From: Malus domestica
Taxonomy: Eukaryota; Streptophyta; Magnoliopsida; Rosales; Rosaceae
Assembly (NCBI RefSeq): GCF_042453785.1
Contig: NC_091672.1
Location: 6,342,501 to 6,406,500 of the forward strand
Reading direction: 5' to 3'
DNA length: 64,000 nt
Shown: positions 48,673-61,083 of the stretch, piece by piece
Numbering within the stretch: the stretch's first letter is position 1
Layout: each line of letters opens with the position of its first letter
Notes under the pieces: model-generated
The model's input: only the letters and a program-made list of their open reading frames with translations
What the model was told of the DNA's origin: nothing
Database searches by the model: none
Made by a program: the position numbers and the translations under genes

Positions 48673-51600
48673 TTATGAGCTGAATTGAGTCCCAAAACTG
48701 AGTGTATGGCATTCAAGATTCCCCAAGTTTAACTGTATAATTGGGAAACACCGACATAAGCATGAATGTGAGAAATTATCCAACAGATAGACACGAAAAC
48801 TCGTCTAACATCATGATGACATCAAAATTTATTCCTCGAGAAGTTTTCAGCATGCTCAAATATCAAACAGCTTACCACAACAGCAATTCCCGTCTCACAG
48901 AATTTAGGAATGCTAATGAGTCTCACCATCTGCCCTTCAGATCCTGCAATTGCAAGTTTGTAGACCATTCAAGTGATGAACATAAAAAAATTAAAAAAAA
49001 ATTCCATTTTTGGCATGAAAAATATTTTTATTAAATGATGACTGAAGTTACAAGAAAATACCATTTACTAAGCGACTATCATATTTATCCTGATTACCAA
49101 CAAAGTAAACGTGAGGACAACTCTCGATCAGGAATGGATCCCTGTCCGTGAAAGGATAACACCCTGAAACACGACGATAACAGGAGAAACTCAAACAAAA
49201 ACTCATGGGAAGATCAAAATTATAAAAGATTGTCCTAATTATTTTCATTGTTTATTCTCAAATTGGAGACGAATTACAGCCAAGCTGAAAATTTCCAAAC
49301 CAGACAACCACTTTAACATAGCAAATTGATTTGGATGACCAACAAAACTATACAAGCAAAAGATATAATTCATACCAAGGGTATTAGGTGCTGTTGGTGC
49401 CAGATGCCTCCACCTCAATGTCCTTTCAATAAAATCAAGTTTATCCTTCGCTTCTGAATACTTATCAAGATCATCTATATTTTGCCCCGATGTTCCAAGA
49501 AACCTGAAAACCACAATACGAGTAAGTCAAAATAATTACCCCACAAGTAATGCCAAAACAGAAATTTTGATCAACAATGCCAAAGTCAAATTAGATCTAC
49601 AATTTTATTTTACCTGACATCGTCAAGATCAAAGCAATGAGGATTGGTACATGATCTAAACGTGTTATAAGCCGATGACCCAGGGAAAAGGCATCTGTTC
49701 AAAGGCTGAAAGGAAAAGCATATCAGCAAAAAACAAACCTGCTGGGCATGGAAAAGTTGATGTATGTATACTTTCCAGGACATAGATCAAACCTGCTGTG
49801 GCAAGGCAAAATTAGCAGGGTCATCGAGACCAGGCATGATATCCAAAGGCAAACCTGCAGCAATCTAGAACAAGTAGATTAAAGCAGTGTGGTTCATGAT
49901 AGGAGCACAGATGAGGTATATTGATTAATTAAATGACTAAACAAACCTGAGTCAACAAGATATCCAACTCCTTAATTGGCTCAGACAACCTTGATTGGTC
50001 CTTTAACGCTAAATTCTAGCAACAATGAACAAAACAACTATTAAAAAGAAAACTACTAAGTTTTGCTTGTAGCAAATAAACCTATCAGGCATCTCAATTA
50101 AAAATTTAAGAAACTAAACTACAAAAGGTTTAGGGTTTCCATTTTATTATTTCAATGGAGATTAAAAAACTTCAAAACTATATTCTTTCACATTGCCCTC
50201 TCCACCTACAGTTTACCTACAGTTTATAAGAAATCATTAAAGTTAAACAATTATATTCATCCTTATTATCAGAAAGATCTAAATGGTTTACCTGTCCATT
50301 AAGAAGTCCATGAGGAACCTCAATAGAATTTCCAGCAATTACAACATGAACTATTTGTGCTGCAATACCTTGTTCCTATTCAATGTTATACAAAGTTAGC
50401 ATGTTAAGACACTTCCATATATAATGCACAACACACAATAATGAAGGATAAGACGGCACGAACCTTCTCATCTCCTAAATGTCCAGTTATATGATCAACA
50501 AGAAGCTGAAACTGCAGAGGGTTTAAAGAGCTGCTTCCAACACGAAGTCCAGATACAAAAACAACATATTTGCCTTCTCCTGTGTCAAACAAATTAAAAT
50601 TAGTATAAAATGGTTGAGGTAAAGGTAATAGTGGAAGAACAAGAATACTAGAGGAAATGAGAAACTAAATACAAGACAAACATTGTATAAAAAATAGAAA
50701 TACAAACAGTAACTTCCTTTTTCCTTTTTACTTGTAATGAAAATGGCATTGTAACTTCCTAGAACTGAGAAAACTTGAAGAAAGTTCAAAGGGGACTAAA
50801 AGCCAAGACTCTCCACTTAACAAGCAAAGGTTTTAAGTTGCACTTTCTGTGAATTTAGCTCCTCCTTAAACATATTTTTTTATAGAGAATATTGTCGAAC
50901 ATACTTTTGCATAAATTCGACTTTATTTCAAATGTACATTTCTCACCTATATTATAATTCTAGCATTACTCTCTTTCAATCTCTACATCAGTTTGTAGTA
51001 TTCAACTTGCATGAATTGGTTTTGATTCCAAAAGTTATTAGACCCTTCTATAATAATATTAAACTATAAGGTGAAAGTCTAAAGAAACAAATGGCCAAGC
51101 ACAAACATTTCTGCAATGAAGAAAATTTGCAAAGTGAAAAGAGAGGGAGAAAATTCAGATTATACTTGATTTCAGTGGCAATTCTATCTGGGGTGGTAAG
51201 CCAGCTTCAAGGACATCTAGGACTAAGAAGTCACCGGCATCAGTCTCCTTTCCATGTAAACCAACAACAGTCCCTATCAACACGTTAATGTAGAATGAGC
51301 CATGATGCAGGAGCCAAGTCGGAAATTAGAGTATTTCTAGTTTCTTATGCAGTTTACACATGCTGTTCATTGACTTTGAGTCCCTGTATGTTACAAAAAT
51401 AATGCATTAAGTGTCATATATTAGTCTTTAGAATTTCTAACTATGTGGACCCTTCCATATTCATGTACCAATTAGCCTATAAAACTGGCTAACTTTCAAA
51501 AAAGGAATGGATACACCATTGGTGGGAGTGACTCCAATACAGCTTTGGTTTGATGCTGAAGGCCAGAGTGACTCCGGATATCTTCTATGTTCCTAGCTAT

Positions 51601-54600
51601 TCCTATTGTCCTACATTACCATGCTTCAAATATATTGATTCATAGTAGAATGTTAAACAATTTGGACTCTTCCCGACCATAATCAAAACAGTTCAAATAA
51701 CTATTTTTCTTTGTTGTAGTATCTTTTTACACGGACCTGTTACATACACAGTAGGTGAAAGCACATTCCCGGAAAGATTAACTCTTCCACTTTCATCTTC
51801 CAAAATCAGATTGTCATCTGGGTGCACAAAATTATGAGGCTTGACAAGTGGTGTCACAGATCTCTGTAAAATTTACAGTATTATAAACAAGTAAAGTAGA
51901 AAATCTCAGAACTTAGTAATTAACATTGCACAAGTACACTACCGTCTTAGAGTACTCATCAAGAACACAAGGCTTGAGTTTCATGTGCTTGTAGAGGGTT
52001 CCAACAATGATGCATTCCTTGTCCCTTTCCAATCCCAAAACTGTGCGAACTACAACACCATACAGAACACCCTATATTTCAGATTGCCATTTTAACAGAA
52101 ACACAAAACACTGATACTTCACACTTAACATCAATGAAAAAAAAATCCCAATAAGTAGCCAAAAGAAAATCCTGCCTTCATTCTAACCAAATGACACGTA
52201 CGAAAAGTTGACCCCCATTCTTCCTATCAAAATTATAACTTTCTGCAAACCCCTATTTCAGTAAGAAGAGATTTTGATATGCAGATATCATAAAAAAAAA
52301 TTAAAAAAAATAAAAAAAAGAAGAAAATAACATGACAATCAATGCAAAAGATTGAAACAACAACAACAACAACAACAACAAAGCCTTTTCCCACTAAGTG
52401 GGGTCGGCTATATGAATCCTAGAACGCCATTGCGCTCGGTTTTGTGTCATGTCCTCCGTTAGAACCAAGTACTCTAAGTCTTTTCTTAGAGTCTCTTCCA
52501 AAGTTTTCCTAGGTCTTCCTCTACCCCTTTGGCCCTGAACCTCTGTCCCGTAGTCACATCTTCGAACCGGAGCGTCAGTAGGCCTTCTTTGCACATGTCC
52601 AAATCACCGGAACCGATTTTCTCTCATCTTTCCTTCAATTTCGGCCACTCCTACTTTACCTCGAATATCCTCATTTCCAATCTTATCATTTCTTGTGTGC
52701 TCACACATCCCACGAAGCATCCTCGTCTCCGCCACACCCATTTTGTGTACGTGTTGATGCTTCACCGCCCAACATTCTGTGCCATACAACATCGCTGGCC
52801 TTATTGCCGTCCTATAAATTTTCCCTTGAGCTTCAGTGGCCTACGACGGTCACACAACCCGCCGGATGCACTCTTACACTTCATCTATCCAACTTCTATT
52901 CTATGGTTGAGATCTCTCTCTAATTCTCCGTTCTCTTGCACGATATATCCTAGGTAGCGAAAACGGTCGCTTTTTGTGATCTTCGCTAGATTGCTTCGAT
53001 CATTAGTGTGGATAAGTATATAAATGGATATAGATAGGAAAGCAAACACAAGATGTACGTGGTTCACCCAGATTGGCTACGTCCACGGAATAGAGGAGTT
53101 CTCATTAATTGTGAAGGGTTTACACAAGTACATAGGTTCAAGCTTTCCTTTAGTGAGTACAGGTGAATGATTTAGTACAAATGACATTAGGAAATATTGT
53201 GGGAGAATGATCTCGTAATCACGAAACTTCTAAGTATCGGAATGTGGTATCGTCTTGACTTGCCTTATCTGTCTCATAGGTAGATGTGGCATCTTCTCTG
53301 GAAGTACTCTTCCTCCATCCAGGGGTGGTATCTTTAACTGGTGGAGATGCACAAGGTAATGTATCAATTTCACTTGAAGCTTACTTGTAGTTTCAGGCTT
53401 GGTCAAGCGCGATACAAACCATGTAGTAGGAGTCCCTCAAGTTACCGAGCTAGGGGATTTGCTGAAAGAGGTGACAGACAAGGTAAGCAATCAGAGCTCC
53501 GGCTGATTGTTCACATTCTCCCTATCTTGCAGGCAGCATGAAGGATAAAGAGAAGAAAAATGAGAAGAGATGATATGGGATACTTTTGCTTTTGAAGAAG
53601 TAACTTTCCACAGACTTATTCTTGAACTGAGCTGGAGGGTTTTCTGGTTTCCTCCAGAGTATAAGGCCGACTGAAGAATTTGAGGGTCAAAACAAGTCCA
53701 TCAAATCTAGAGTACGTTCGACCCTACTGATATGGGATACTTTTGCTTTGACAGAGTAATGGATGTATCGGCACGTGTGCTGTTACGCTTGTCTCCACAT
53801 GCTTCCTTGTATCCTTCTCACTTGCCCTATCTGTTCCTCAGGCAGATGCGGTATCTTCCCTGGAAGCATAAGATGTTGAAGATGAGTACTCGAGAGCAAT
53901 GCCAGGTAAGTAAGTTCCAGGCAGTCAGTTCCTGGCTGGAAGCTTGATTCCAAGTGCTGACTGATTGCTCTCTTTCTCCTTGTCTTGCAGGTAAGAACAA
54001 GGCCAAAGGAAAAGACAGGGAAAAAGCATGATATGGGATACTCTTGCTTTTAACCCTGATGATATGAGATATTCTTGCTCTAGTATAACTTGTTTGCAGA
54101 GGTATTATCGGGGGGAAAGAAAGCTGAATATTTCGAAAGGCTTCGTTGAGAGTGCCCTCTCATATATGAGGAAGGGTTGAGCATTTTTGCAGGTCTGTCT
54201 GTCCGTTGGGGATGGAGGTTGACATATATAGGAGTCTCCTTAACAACAAGTAGTAATGCTATTCCTTTACCCTGTCAGAGCACTTTGAAAAAGTGGTCTG
54301 TGGTATGTGGAAAGCTGATGTTGCGTGTGAAGATTACAGACAGCTTTATCCAAGGAGATCCGGCTCTTGTAGTTGGGAAAGTGTTGCCTCTTCGGTTTTC
54401 AAACAAGCAATCCTATCAGGGATCTGGCTCTCGAGATTCGGAGAACGATGTCTCTTCGATTTTTGAGAAAGTAATCATGTTGGGAGTCTGGCTCTCGAGA
54501 TTCGGAGGGCGGTGCCTCTTCGATTTTGGAGCAAGCAATCTTGTTGGGAGTGTTTTCTCGAATGTGAGTAAAGGTTGGGCATGTTTGCTAGTCTACCTTG

Positions 54601-57244
54601 CCACGAAGCACAGAGGTTGACACACAGGGACTTTCCAATTATCCAGCAATGGTACTGTTTCTTTACCCTCTCTTCGATTTTTGAGAAAGTAGTCATGTTG
54701 GGAGTCTGGCTCTCGAGATTCGGAGGACGGTGCCTCTTCGATTTTGGAGCAAGCAATCTTGTTGGGAGTGTTTTCTCGAATGTGAGTAAAGGTTGGGCAT
54801 GTTTGCTAGTCTACCTTGCCACGAAGCACAGAGGTTGACACACAAAGACTTTCCAATTATCCAGCAGTGATACTGTTCCTTTACCCTTGTGGGTAATAAT
54901 ATGGGGTAGCTAGACCTTCAAAATTTATGTGTCTAAACTTTGTTAGTGCTGTTTCTTTGCTATTCTTTTACCCGTCTTGGTCAGAGCGATGTAGTGGAAG
55001 CTGCAAGCTTCACGTGCTCAACTTTGGCAGAGAACTTTGGCAAAGTTATCTGTGATACACATGAACTACTATTGCGTGTGGGAAGTGGGTGATTGAACAG
55101 TAAGACTCATGTGCTTTCTACTTCACCAGAAGTCTTCGACAGAATGCCCATAATTTCCGCAAAGCTGAGTGTGCGTGTGACAGGTGCTGCCAAGGCTGGA
55201 AAAGTAGGTGCCTCTTCGATTTCTGAGATCGGCCCTCGTGGTCTCTGAGCAGCCCAACTTTTGAGAAAGCAAGCGCCTCTTCGATTTCTGAGATCGGCCT
55301 TCGTGGTCTTTGAGCAGCCCAACTTTTGAGAAAGCAGATGCCTCTTCGATTTCTGAGATCGACCCTCGTGGTCTCTGAGCAGCCCAGCTTTTGAGAAAGC
55401 AAACGCCTCTTCGATTTCTGAAGCTCCGTCGAGTGCAGATTTTTATAGGGGCTGGCATTAAGTTCCAAAGCACACTTGAATCTCCACCAGTAGAAGCTCC
55501 ATTCTTACACTTCTAAGATCTTGATTTGTTCGACCTCTTCTCTCTTCAACACCTTTGAAAATGTCTGGCCCCTCCGACCGTCGTTTTGACTTGAACCTTG
55601 TTGAAGAGGCAGCCCCGCCTTCTCCAGACAACATATGGCGCCCATCCTTCGTCTCCCCTACTGGTCCTCTTACCGTTGGGGATTCCGTTATGAAGAATGA
55701 TATGACCGCTGCGGTGGTGGCCAGGAACCTTCTCACTCCCAAAGATAACAGACTACTTTCCAAACGATCTGATGAGTTAGCTGTTAAGGATTCTCTGGCT
55801 CTCAGTGTTCAGTGTGCAGGTTCTGTGTCTAATATGGCCCAACGCCTATTTGCTCGAACCCGCCAAGTTGAATCATTGGCGGCTGAAGTGATGAGTCTCA
55901 AACAGGAGATTAGAGGGCTCAAGCATGAGAATAAACAGTTGCACCGTCTCGCACATGACTATGCTACAAACATGAAGAGGAAGCTGGACCAGATGAAGGA
56001 ATCTGATGGTCAGGTTTTACTTGATCATCAGAGATTTGTGGGTTTGTTCCAAAGGCATTTATTGCCTTCGTCTTCTGGGGCTGTACCGCGTAATGAAGCT
56101 CCAAATGATCAACCTCTGATGCCTCCTCCTTCTAGGGTTCTGTCCAGTACTGAGGCTCCGAATGATCCCCATCCGGTGCCTTCTCTTTCTAGGGCTCTAC
56201 CGACTGCTGCGACTTCTCCTAAGCAACCTTTGTGAAGGCTCTCTCTTGTTTGTTTATTTTGACTCATGTATATGTACATATTTGTAGCTTATCGGGGATA
56301 TCAATAAATAAGTTTTCCTTCATTTCAACGTATTGTGTTAAATACACCAAAGCCTTCTTCGCTAAGTTCTTTGAATTTTCTTTTGTTGGAGCTTTGTGAG
56401 TGGAGCATGTAGGTTGAGGTAGTGTTCCCTTAATTTCCTAAGTGAGGAAAACTTCTCGGTTGGAGACTTGGAAAATCCAAGTCACTGAGTGGGATCGGCT
56501 ACATGAATCTTAGAACGCCATTGTGCTCGGTTCTGTGTCATGTCCTTCGTTAGATCCAAGTACTCTAAGTCTTTTCTTAGAGTCTCTTCCAAAGTTTTCC
56601 TAGGTCTTCCTCTACCCCTTCGTTAGATCCAAGTACTTTAAATTAATTTATACAAAGCCGATTATCTTCCACAGGTGGCCAATTCAAAGACAAATTTACA
56701 GGCAACGTGCCATGAACTCCGTCGAGAACGCCATTTAACAAGAAAACCGAAATCTAAAATTTAGAATAAATACAAAAAATTGAGAACCTGGCAAATGGGG
56801 TTTCCAGTTAGGGACAAGGGAATAGAGGAGCGTCCTCATCATATGTAGACGGACGAAGTATATTTGGCTGTACTGTTGACCCCTGTACATTTCCTTCTGA
56901 ATCTCAAACCTCTCGTCCTACAATTAAGTTAATTAACACATAATCTCAAAGAAAATAAAAACCCAATAACCAAAATTTGAAATTAAGAAGTAATTTCATG
57001 ATAGTTGCTCTGAAAATGTCAGTTGTGGCTCGTAATTTGGGAACGGTTGCTGAGAAACCCTAGAAAAAGAACTGAAATTTCGGATTGAGCAAGAAAAAAT
57101 TTATACTTTCTCGGCAAACAAACAAGTTGATGTAAGAAGTAAAATTTCTTGACAGAGAGAGAGAGAGAGAGTATAGACCAGCAAGGTGTAGGCGGAATGC
57201 TTTCTGTGGAGGTTCTTCTCCGAATCGATTTCCATGGCTTCCAT
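48673..57244 (-). CDS. POLD2: DNA polymerase delta small subunit (subunit 2)
   Basis: Fourteen exons join in phase to 1329 bp, 442 aa: 57244-57179, 56917-56788, 52049-51943, 51863-51737, 51273-51166, 50579-50464, 50375-50292, 50015-49947, 49864-49793, 49705-49614, 49503-49376, 49163-49062, 48943-48876, 48732-48673. Family segments in order: [144 protein letters not shown] and the end SFGTQFSS. The protein is the B-subunit (OB fold plus inactive phosphoesterase domain) that links the catalytic subunit to PCNA in nuclear replication. Intron 2 is 4.7 kb and almost entirely composite retroelement B; splice sites are intact. A second in-frame ATG lies three codons in. It is head-to-head with the fibrillin gene. 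Confidence 0.95.
52381..53214 (-). mobile_element. RTE 3' end plus fused LTR fragment of composite B
   Basis: The RTE 3' segment ([34 protein letters not shown]) has frame breaks. The LTR fragment begins at GATCTTCGCTAG (52979), the same fusion point as in copies A and C. Confidence 0.8.
53215..55550 (+). other. Cargo 5' region of composite B
   Basis: Homologous to 21125-24340 but about 0.9 kb shorter, because the 916-bp duplication of copy A is absent. The 218-bp repeat has two units (GGAGCAAGCAATCTTGTTGG near 54528 and 54746). The intron-like signals are kept (CCAGGTAAGT near 53903, TCTTGCAG near 53990). Confidence 0.6.
55561..56235 (+). CDS. Composite-encoded coiled-coil protein, 224 aa, copy B
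   Basis: Same length and start as the copy at 24351. The replacements against that copy are I/V in ELA(I/V)KDS, T/S in KE(T/S)DG, and P/H, G/R, E/A in the last 30 residues. The acidic head and the coiled-coil core are otherwise identical. It lies antisense inside POLD2 intron 2, so any transcript from it would oppose POLD2 pre-mRNA. Function unknown. Confidence 0.7.
   Translation: MSGPSDRRFDLNLVEEAAPPSPDNIWRPSFVSPTGPLTVGDSVMKNDMTAAVVARNLLTPKDNRLLSKRSDELAVKDSLALSVQCAGSVSNMAQRLFARTRQVESLAAEVMSLKQEIRGLKHENKQLHRLAHDYATNMKRKLDQMKESDGQVLLDHQRFVGLFQRHLLPSSSGAVPRNEAPNDQPLMPPPSRVLSSTEAPNDPHPVPSLSRALPTAATSPKQPL
57152..57172. repeat. (GA)n microsatellite in POLD2 intron 1
   Basis: GACAGAGAGAGAGAGAGAGA just inside the intron 1 donor of POLD2. 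Confidence 0.8.
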
Positions 57245-57358
57245 GGCGGGAAAATAAGAAAGAGCAGCAGAGAATTTCACCTGCCAAAGCTAAGTAGGGC
57301 AAACTAAACACTGTTTATTCTCGATAAATGTGCAAATATCATGTTGAAAAGTGAAGAT

Positions 57359-57431
57359 GGGGATGTAGCTCACATGGTAGAGCGCTCGCTTTGCATGCGA
57401 GAGGTACGGGGTTCGATACCCCGCATCTCCA
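57359..57431 (+). tRNA. trnA-UGC: tRNA-Ala (anticodon TGC)
   Basis: The cloverleaf is complete: acceptor GGGGATG / CATCTCC, D-arm with A-box TAGCTCACATGG, anticodon stem CTCGC-TTTGCAT-GCGAG with TGC in the loop, T-arm CGGGG-TTCGATA-CCCCG with B-box GGTTCGATACC, and discriminator A. There is no intron. A T6 run follows 8 bases later. An AT-rich CAAATATCA element lies about 25 bp upstream, as in many plant nuclear tRNA genes. Confidence 0.96.
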
Positions 57432-57439
57432 TATTCCAC

Positions 57440-57445
57440 TTTTTT
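57440..57445 (+). terminator. RNA polymerase III terminator
   Basis: TTTTTT directly after the tRNA-Ala gene. Confidence 0.85.
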
Positions 57446-57619
57446 GTCAACCTCGAATTTATCCAATGACGAAAGTACCCCTCTCTCGGACGCACACGAG
57501 CTTCCCTCTCACCCTTCAACCACGCACCTGTCTCCCCTCCTCTCGCTGTAGTATCTGACTATTCAACACCACTCCGCTTCTCCTCTCTCAGCTCTCTCCC
57601 TAGGGTTTCCCTCTCTCCA

Positions 57620-60111
57620 ATGGCGTCCGTGCAGAGCCAGCTCTCTGCCGTTTCTTCGATTGCCTCGCGCTGTTCGTCTCCGTCTTCACCGCCGTCGTCG
57701 TCCTTCTCTTCGACCGCTGCCACTTCGCTGGTCCCCGTTGGCAGGTCGCCGCAGCGTCGCCGGAAATGCTCCGGAGTGGGGATGATTCGGCTCCGGCGGT
57801 CCGTGTGCCGAGCGATGGTTCAGCAGGCCGTGCCCGGCGCTTCTGCTGCGTATGCTAAGGAAATGGAGAGGCTTTCCGCCAAAGAATCGCTGCTTCTCGC
57901 TGTGAGCCTGTGCAATTTTACATAGAATTCTGTTAATTAGAAGAGAAATAGTTAGCTTTTTGCACTATTGGTTGTTTAGGAAGTTGAAATGAGAGTCATG
58001 GCAATTGTAAGGCACTGTTTGGTTGCTATTTTCAAATTACAAAAGTGCTTAAGTATTAAGACCATGCAGCGGCGGAGCAGTTTTATCCCAATGGGGGAAT
58101 GATAAAACTATTTCATATATTGATTATTGGCTAGCTATATATTCATGTGCGATTGTTCATATTTGTACTAAAACCTTTCACAATGGCTTATGTGAGTTTG
58201 ATTCTCAGATGCAGGTTCAAAATGATCGGGATTACTGAGTTTCATATATGTGTCCCACTATTTTATAGGAACGAAACTCATGAGACCCATATAGTAACAA
58301 TTAAACTCTCGTTTTCGATCAAATTTTCTACTTCATTGTGTGATGTTGATTTCAATTTTTAGGAACCAAACATTTCAGGTTAATATCGTGGAAGACCTAA
58401 GCAAAAGTACCCACTTATTTTTACTCTATCAAACACATGTGATTCATATGTATATGCATATATCTTGGTCCTAGTGCACTACAGTATCTGGTGCAAGCCT
58501 TACTTAGCGAGAAGATATCAATCGAATATGGTATTTTCTATTTCTTGAGTTTCTTTGGGGTCAAGAGTGATAACTAGTGGTAGAAACATGATGTTGTTGG
58601 GGTCAACAACACCCTAGTGGGACCATGGCAATATAGCTCCATTCAATTTATCTGGAAATTGTATATATATTTTTGTGTTAAGGTATTAATAGTTTAGGTC
58701 TTGTTGTAGAATTTCTATGTCAAAACGTTAATGTGAAAACCTTTTGTTTCAGTTTAGGGATGCTGGGGGTTTTGAGGCTTTAGTCACAGGGAAGACAACA
58801 GACATGGAGCGGATTGATGTGAATGAGAGGATAACTGCTTTGGAACGAGTCAATCCAACACAACGTCCTACAACGTAAGCGCATATCTGAACAATGCATG
58901 ACAACACCTTTTCTTTTTGGTTTGGATGAGATGTTCAATGGTTTGTTCAGCTACCCAGGTCGCCTTTTTTGGAAGGTCGATGGAATTTCGAGTGGTTTGG
59001 ATCTGGAAGCCCAGGTCTATTTGCTGCCAGATTTTTGTTTGAGTAAGTGCTGCACATGTTTATCTATTTCATTGTTTGATTGGTCTAGAATATTTTCTGG
59101 GTTTTTATGTGTAATTAATTTGAAGTTTGAATTAAAAGGTAGCTTACTGTATTGTTGCATTTAAGCAATGTTTCTATTGCTGCAGGAGGTTTCCTTCAAC
59201 TTTGGCTAGTTTGACAAAAATGGAGGTGGTCATCAAGGATGAGAATGCAAAGATTATGGCAAAATTGAAAGTGTTGAACTCGGTATATATTTTTACTTTA
59301 AAAGTCCTCAGTCCATTGTATATGTCCAATTATATGATGAAGCACTCAGGGTAAATACCGCACTTGTCACATATCCATGTGAAATCCCAGCTCTAGCACA
59401 ATTTTAAGGACATTGAACTGACATGAATCATGTTTATGCTATAACAACAGCGTTTGATTAGGGCAAGTTGGTTTATGCTATAACAACAGTGTTTGGTTAG
59501 GGCAAGTTGGTTGTGTTTGCACCAGAACCTTGGCTTGCATGTGTAATTTATTGAGGTACCACATCACAAGAGCAGCCAGTAGATCTGTGTAAACCAAATT
59601 TTGCAACTTGTTTTCATCCTTTTTCCTGGAAACTTAGGAAAAGTAGCAAATAGCCCATCTAATTAAATTCATGTAATATGGTTGTTAGATACAAATGAAA
59701 GTGAGAAAGGGAGAGAGAAACAAGTAAAAGTTTTAGTCTGCTAGTATTTTCTAAGATAAGAAATAGTCAAGCCATACTTTTGATTTAGACATGATGTTAC
59801 CTATCATTTCTTCTATTTGTCTGTTCTGTTTGCATTCTGATATAATTTTTTTTTTCTGAGCATTCACTATGAAATTCGCGCTGGTGCTGTGCAGATAGAA
59901 GGCGAGTTTACTTTGTCAACGAAGTTAACTGTGGAGGGACCAGTTCGAATGAAAGAGGAATATGTTGAGGGGGTTCTTGAGACACCAAAAGTAATTGAAG
60001 AGGCAATACCAGACCAGCTAAAAGGTGCACTTGGTCAGGCCATAAACATAGTGCAACAACTTCCTCTGCCTATTAGGGGTGCCTTTTCCAGCGGGCTGAA
60101 AGTTCCTTTAA
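57620..60111 (+). CDS. PAP/fibrillin family plastid protein (PAP13-like), 3' exon outside the window
   Basis: Five exons splice in phase: 57620-57901, 58753-58874, 58959-59042, 59186-59282, 59895-60111, giving 267 codons and ending in phase 1. The N-terminus is a Ser/Arg-rich chloroplast transit peptide (MASVQSQLSAVSSIASRCSS). Mature segments: MERLSAKESLLLAFRDAGGF, VTGKTTDMERIDVNERITAL, EGRWNFEWFGSGSPGLFAA (the conserved plant fibrillin W-x-F block), FPSTLASLTKMEVVIKD, and EEYVEGVLETPKVIEEAIPD. The family's last exon (a block like SGSFERFFMISYLD) was not found between 60112 and 61083, where composite C begins, so it is probably beyond 64000. Fibrillins bind lipids in plastoglobules and thylakoids. 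The neighbour POLD2 suggests orthology to At2g42130 (PAP13); the length fits. Confidence 0.88.
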
Positions 60112-61083
60112 GTAAGTGTGATGCTTTTCTAAACCAGTTATTTCTTTATCTTAATTGCATAGTTGAGTCTCAAGCTCCAGTAAACTCCTTTAAACGTGTT
60201 GTCAGAATAATATCTGCCATGTTTTGGGCTTGTAATACACAATGAAACAGTACTTGTATATGAAATTATGGATATCCAACTATTGGGATAGAAGATGCTT
60301 GCGAATTTCTTTGCAGTCTATGAAATTTGAATCACTTCAATCATCCTTTAAATGCCATAGTCAGAAGAATATGTGCTCTTTTGTGGTCAGGTACTATTTA
60401 GTATTTACTAAGACAGTATATGAACGTTGGAAACTGGCTATTTGGGATAAAGATGCTAAGATGCTGGGGAGTTCTTTTATCCTATGAATCCTAACCCTCC
60501 CTGCATGTTAATCAGCCGTTACGTCTCCTCTCTGTAAATCCAAGGGTGCCAATTGTCTTCTGTGAGGTACTGTTGGCACTTGGTCAAACGTCATAGGCCT
60601 ACCTTAAAATTTCTGAAAATGTTGTTGCTGTTCTTTAAGTCGTTTAATTTATTTAATTTTTTTATAAATGTACAAAAAGTTTTTTTTTTCTTTTGAACAA
60701 ACGATATTATCTACACTAGGGGTGGGGGAGTGGGCTAAGCCTCACACTGGGCTATCAGTAATGTGATTCAAACTTGCCTTTAGCGAGAATCGAACCTAAG
60801 ACCTCTCACTTATAAGTGAGGGGGAATACCACTAGACCGTAGTTAATCTTTCGTTTTACTGTAGAAGTTTTCCCTTTATTTCCCTGTTAATTGAATTTAG
60901 TTGGAGTTAAGAGAGCTATAAAACATTTGCTTTCCTTGAAAGATGAGCTGCTTTTTCTTCCCTCTCAAATTGATAAATACCTAAGTCTGAAGGGGGACAG
61001 TCATTGATGGTAACTATGGGTAGTGGTACGATATCTTGAAGGAGATTTTTCTATCTGTAAATGTAAGTCTCATGTTACTCTCT
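60112..61083. other. Last visible intron of the fibrillin gene
   Basis: AT-rich, with a SINE (60694-60846). The open frame at 60242-60487 shows no family similarity. Confidence 0.55.
60694..60846 (-). mobile_element. Au-like SINE
   Basis: On the minus strand: TTAACTACGGTCTAGTGGTA (A-box), AGAGGTCTTAGGTTCGATTC (B-box), then GAGGCTTAGCCCACTCCCCC and CTAGTGTAGATAATATCGTT, ending TTGTTCAAAAG with a T-rich tail. Better preserved than the copies at 30205 and 19105. Confidence 0.85.

Larger units (their letters stand above)
52356..56640 (-). mobile_element. Composite retroelement copy B in POLD2 intron 2
   Basis: Minus-strand order: RTE piece of about 160 bp (56640-56482), cargo 56481-53215, LTR fragment 53214-52979, RTE 3' end 52978-52381, (TTG)n tail 52380-52356. 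Both internal junctions match copy A. The 5' RTE part is much shorter than in copy A, as expected for a 5'-truncated reverse transcript. The extreme 5' edge has a small internal rearrangement (TTCGTTAGATCCAAGTACT repeated). No target-site duplication was recognised. Confidence 0.8.
57245..57619. promoter_or_regulatory. 375-bp divergent promoter region (POLD2 / fibrillin) containing a tRNA gene
   Basis: The start codons of POLD2 (57244, minus) and the fibrillin gene (57620, plus) face away from each other. The interval holds a tRNA-Ala gene at 57359-57431. The fibrillin side is pyrimidine-rich (CTCTCTCAGCTCTCTCCCTA), as in TATA-less plant leaders. No TATA box was seen for either protein gene. 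Confidence 0.7.

Noticed and set aside
57359-57431. tRNA-derived SINE head
   Set aside because: The cloverleaf is perfect, the terminator follows directly, and no SINE body is attached, so it is a genuine tRNA gene.
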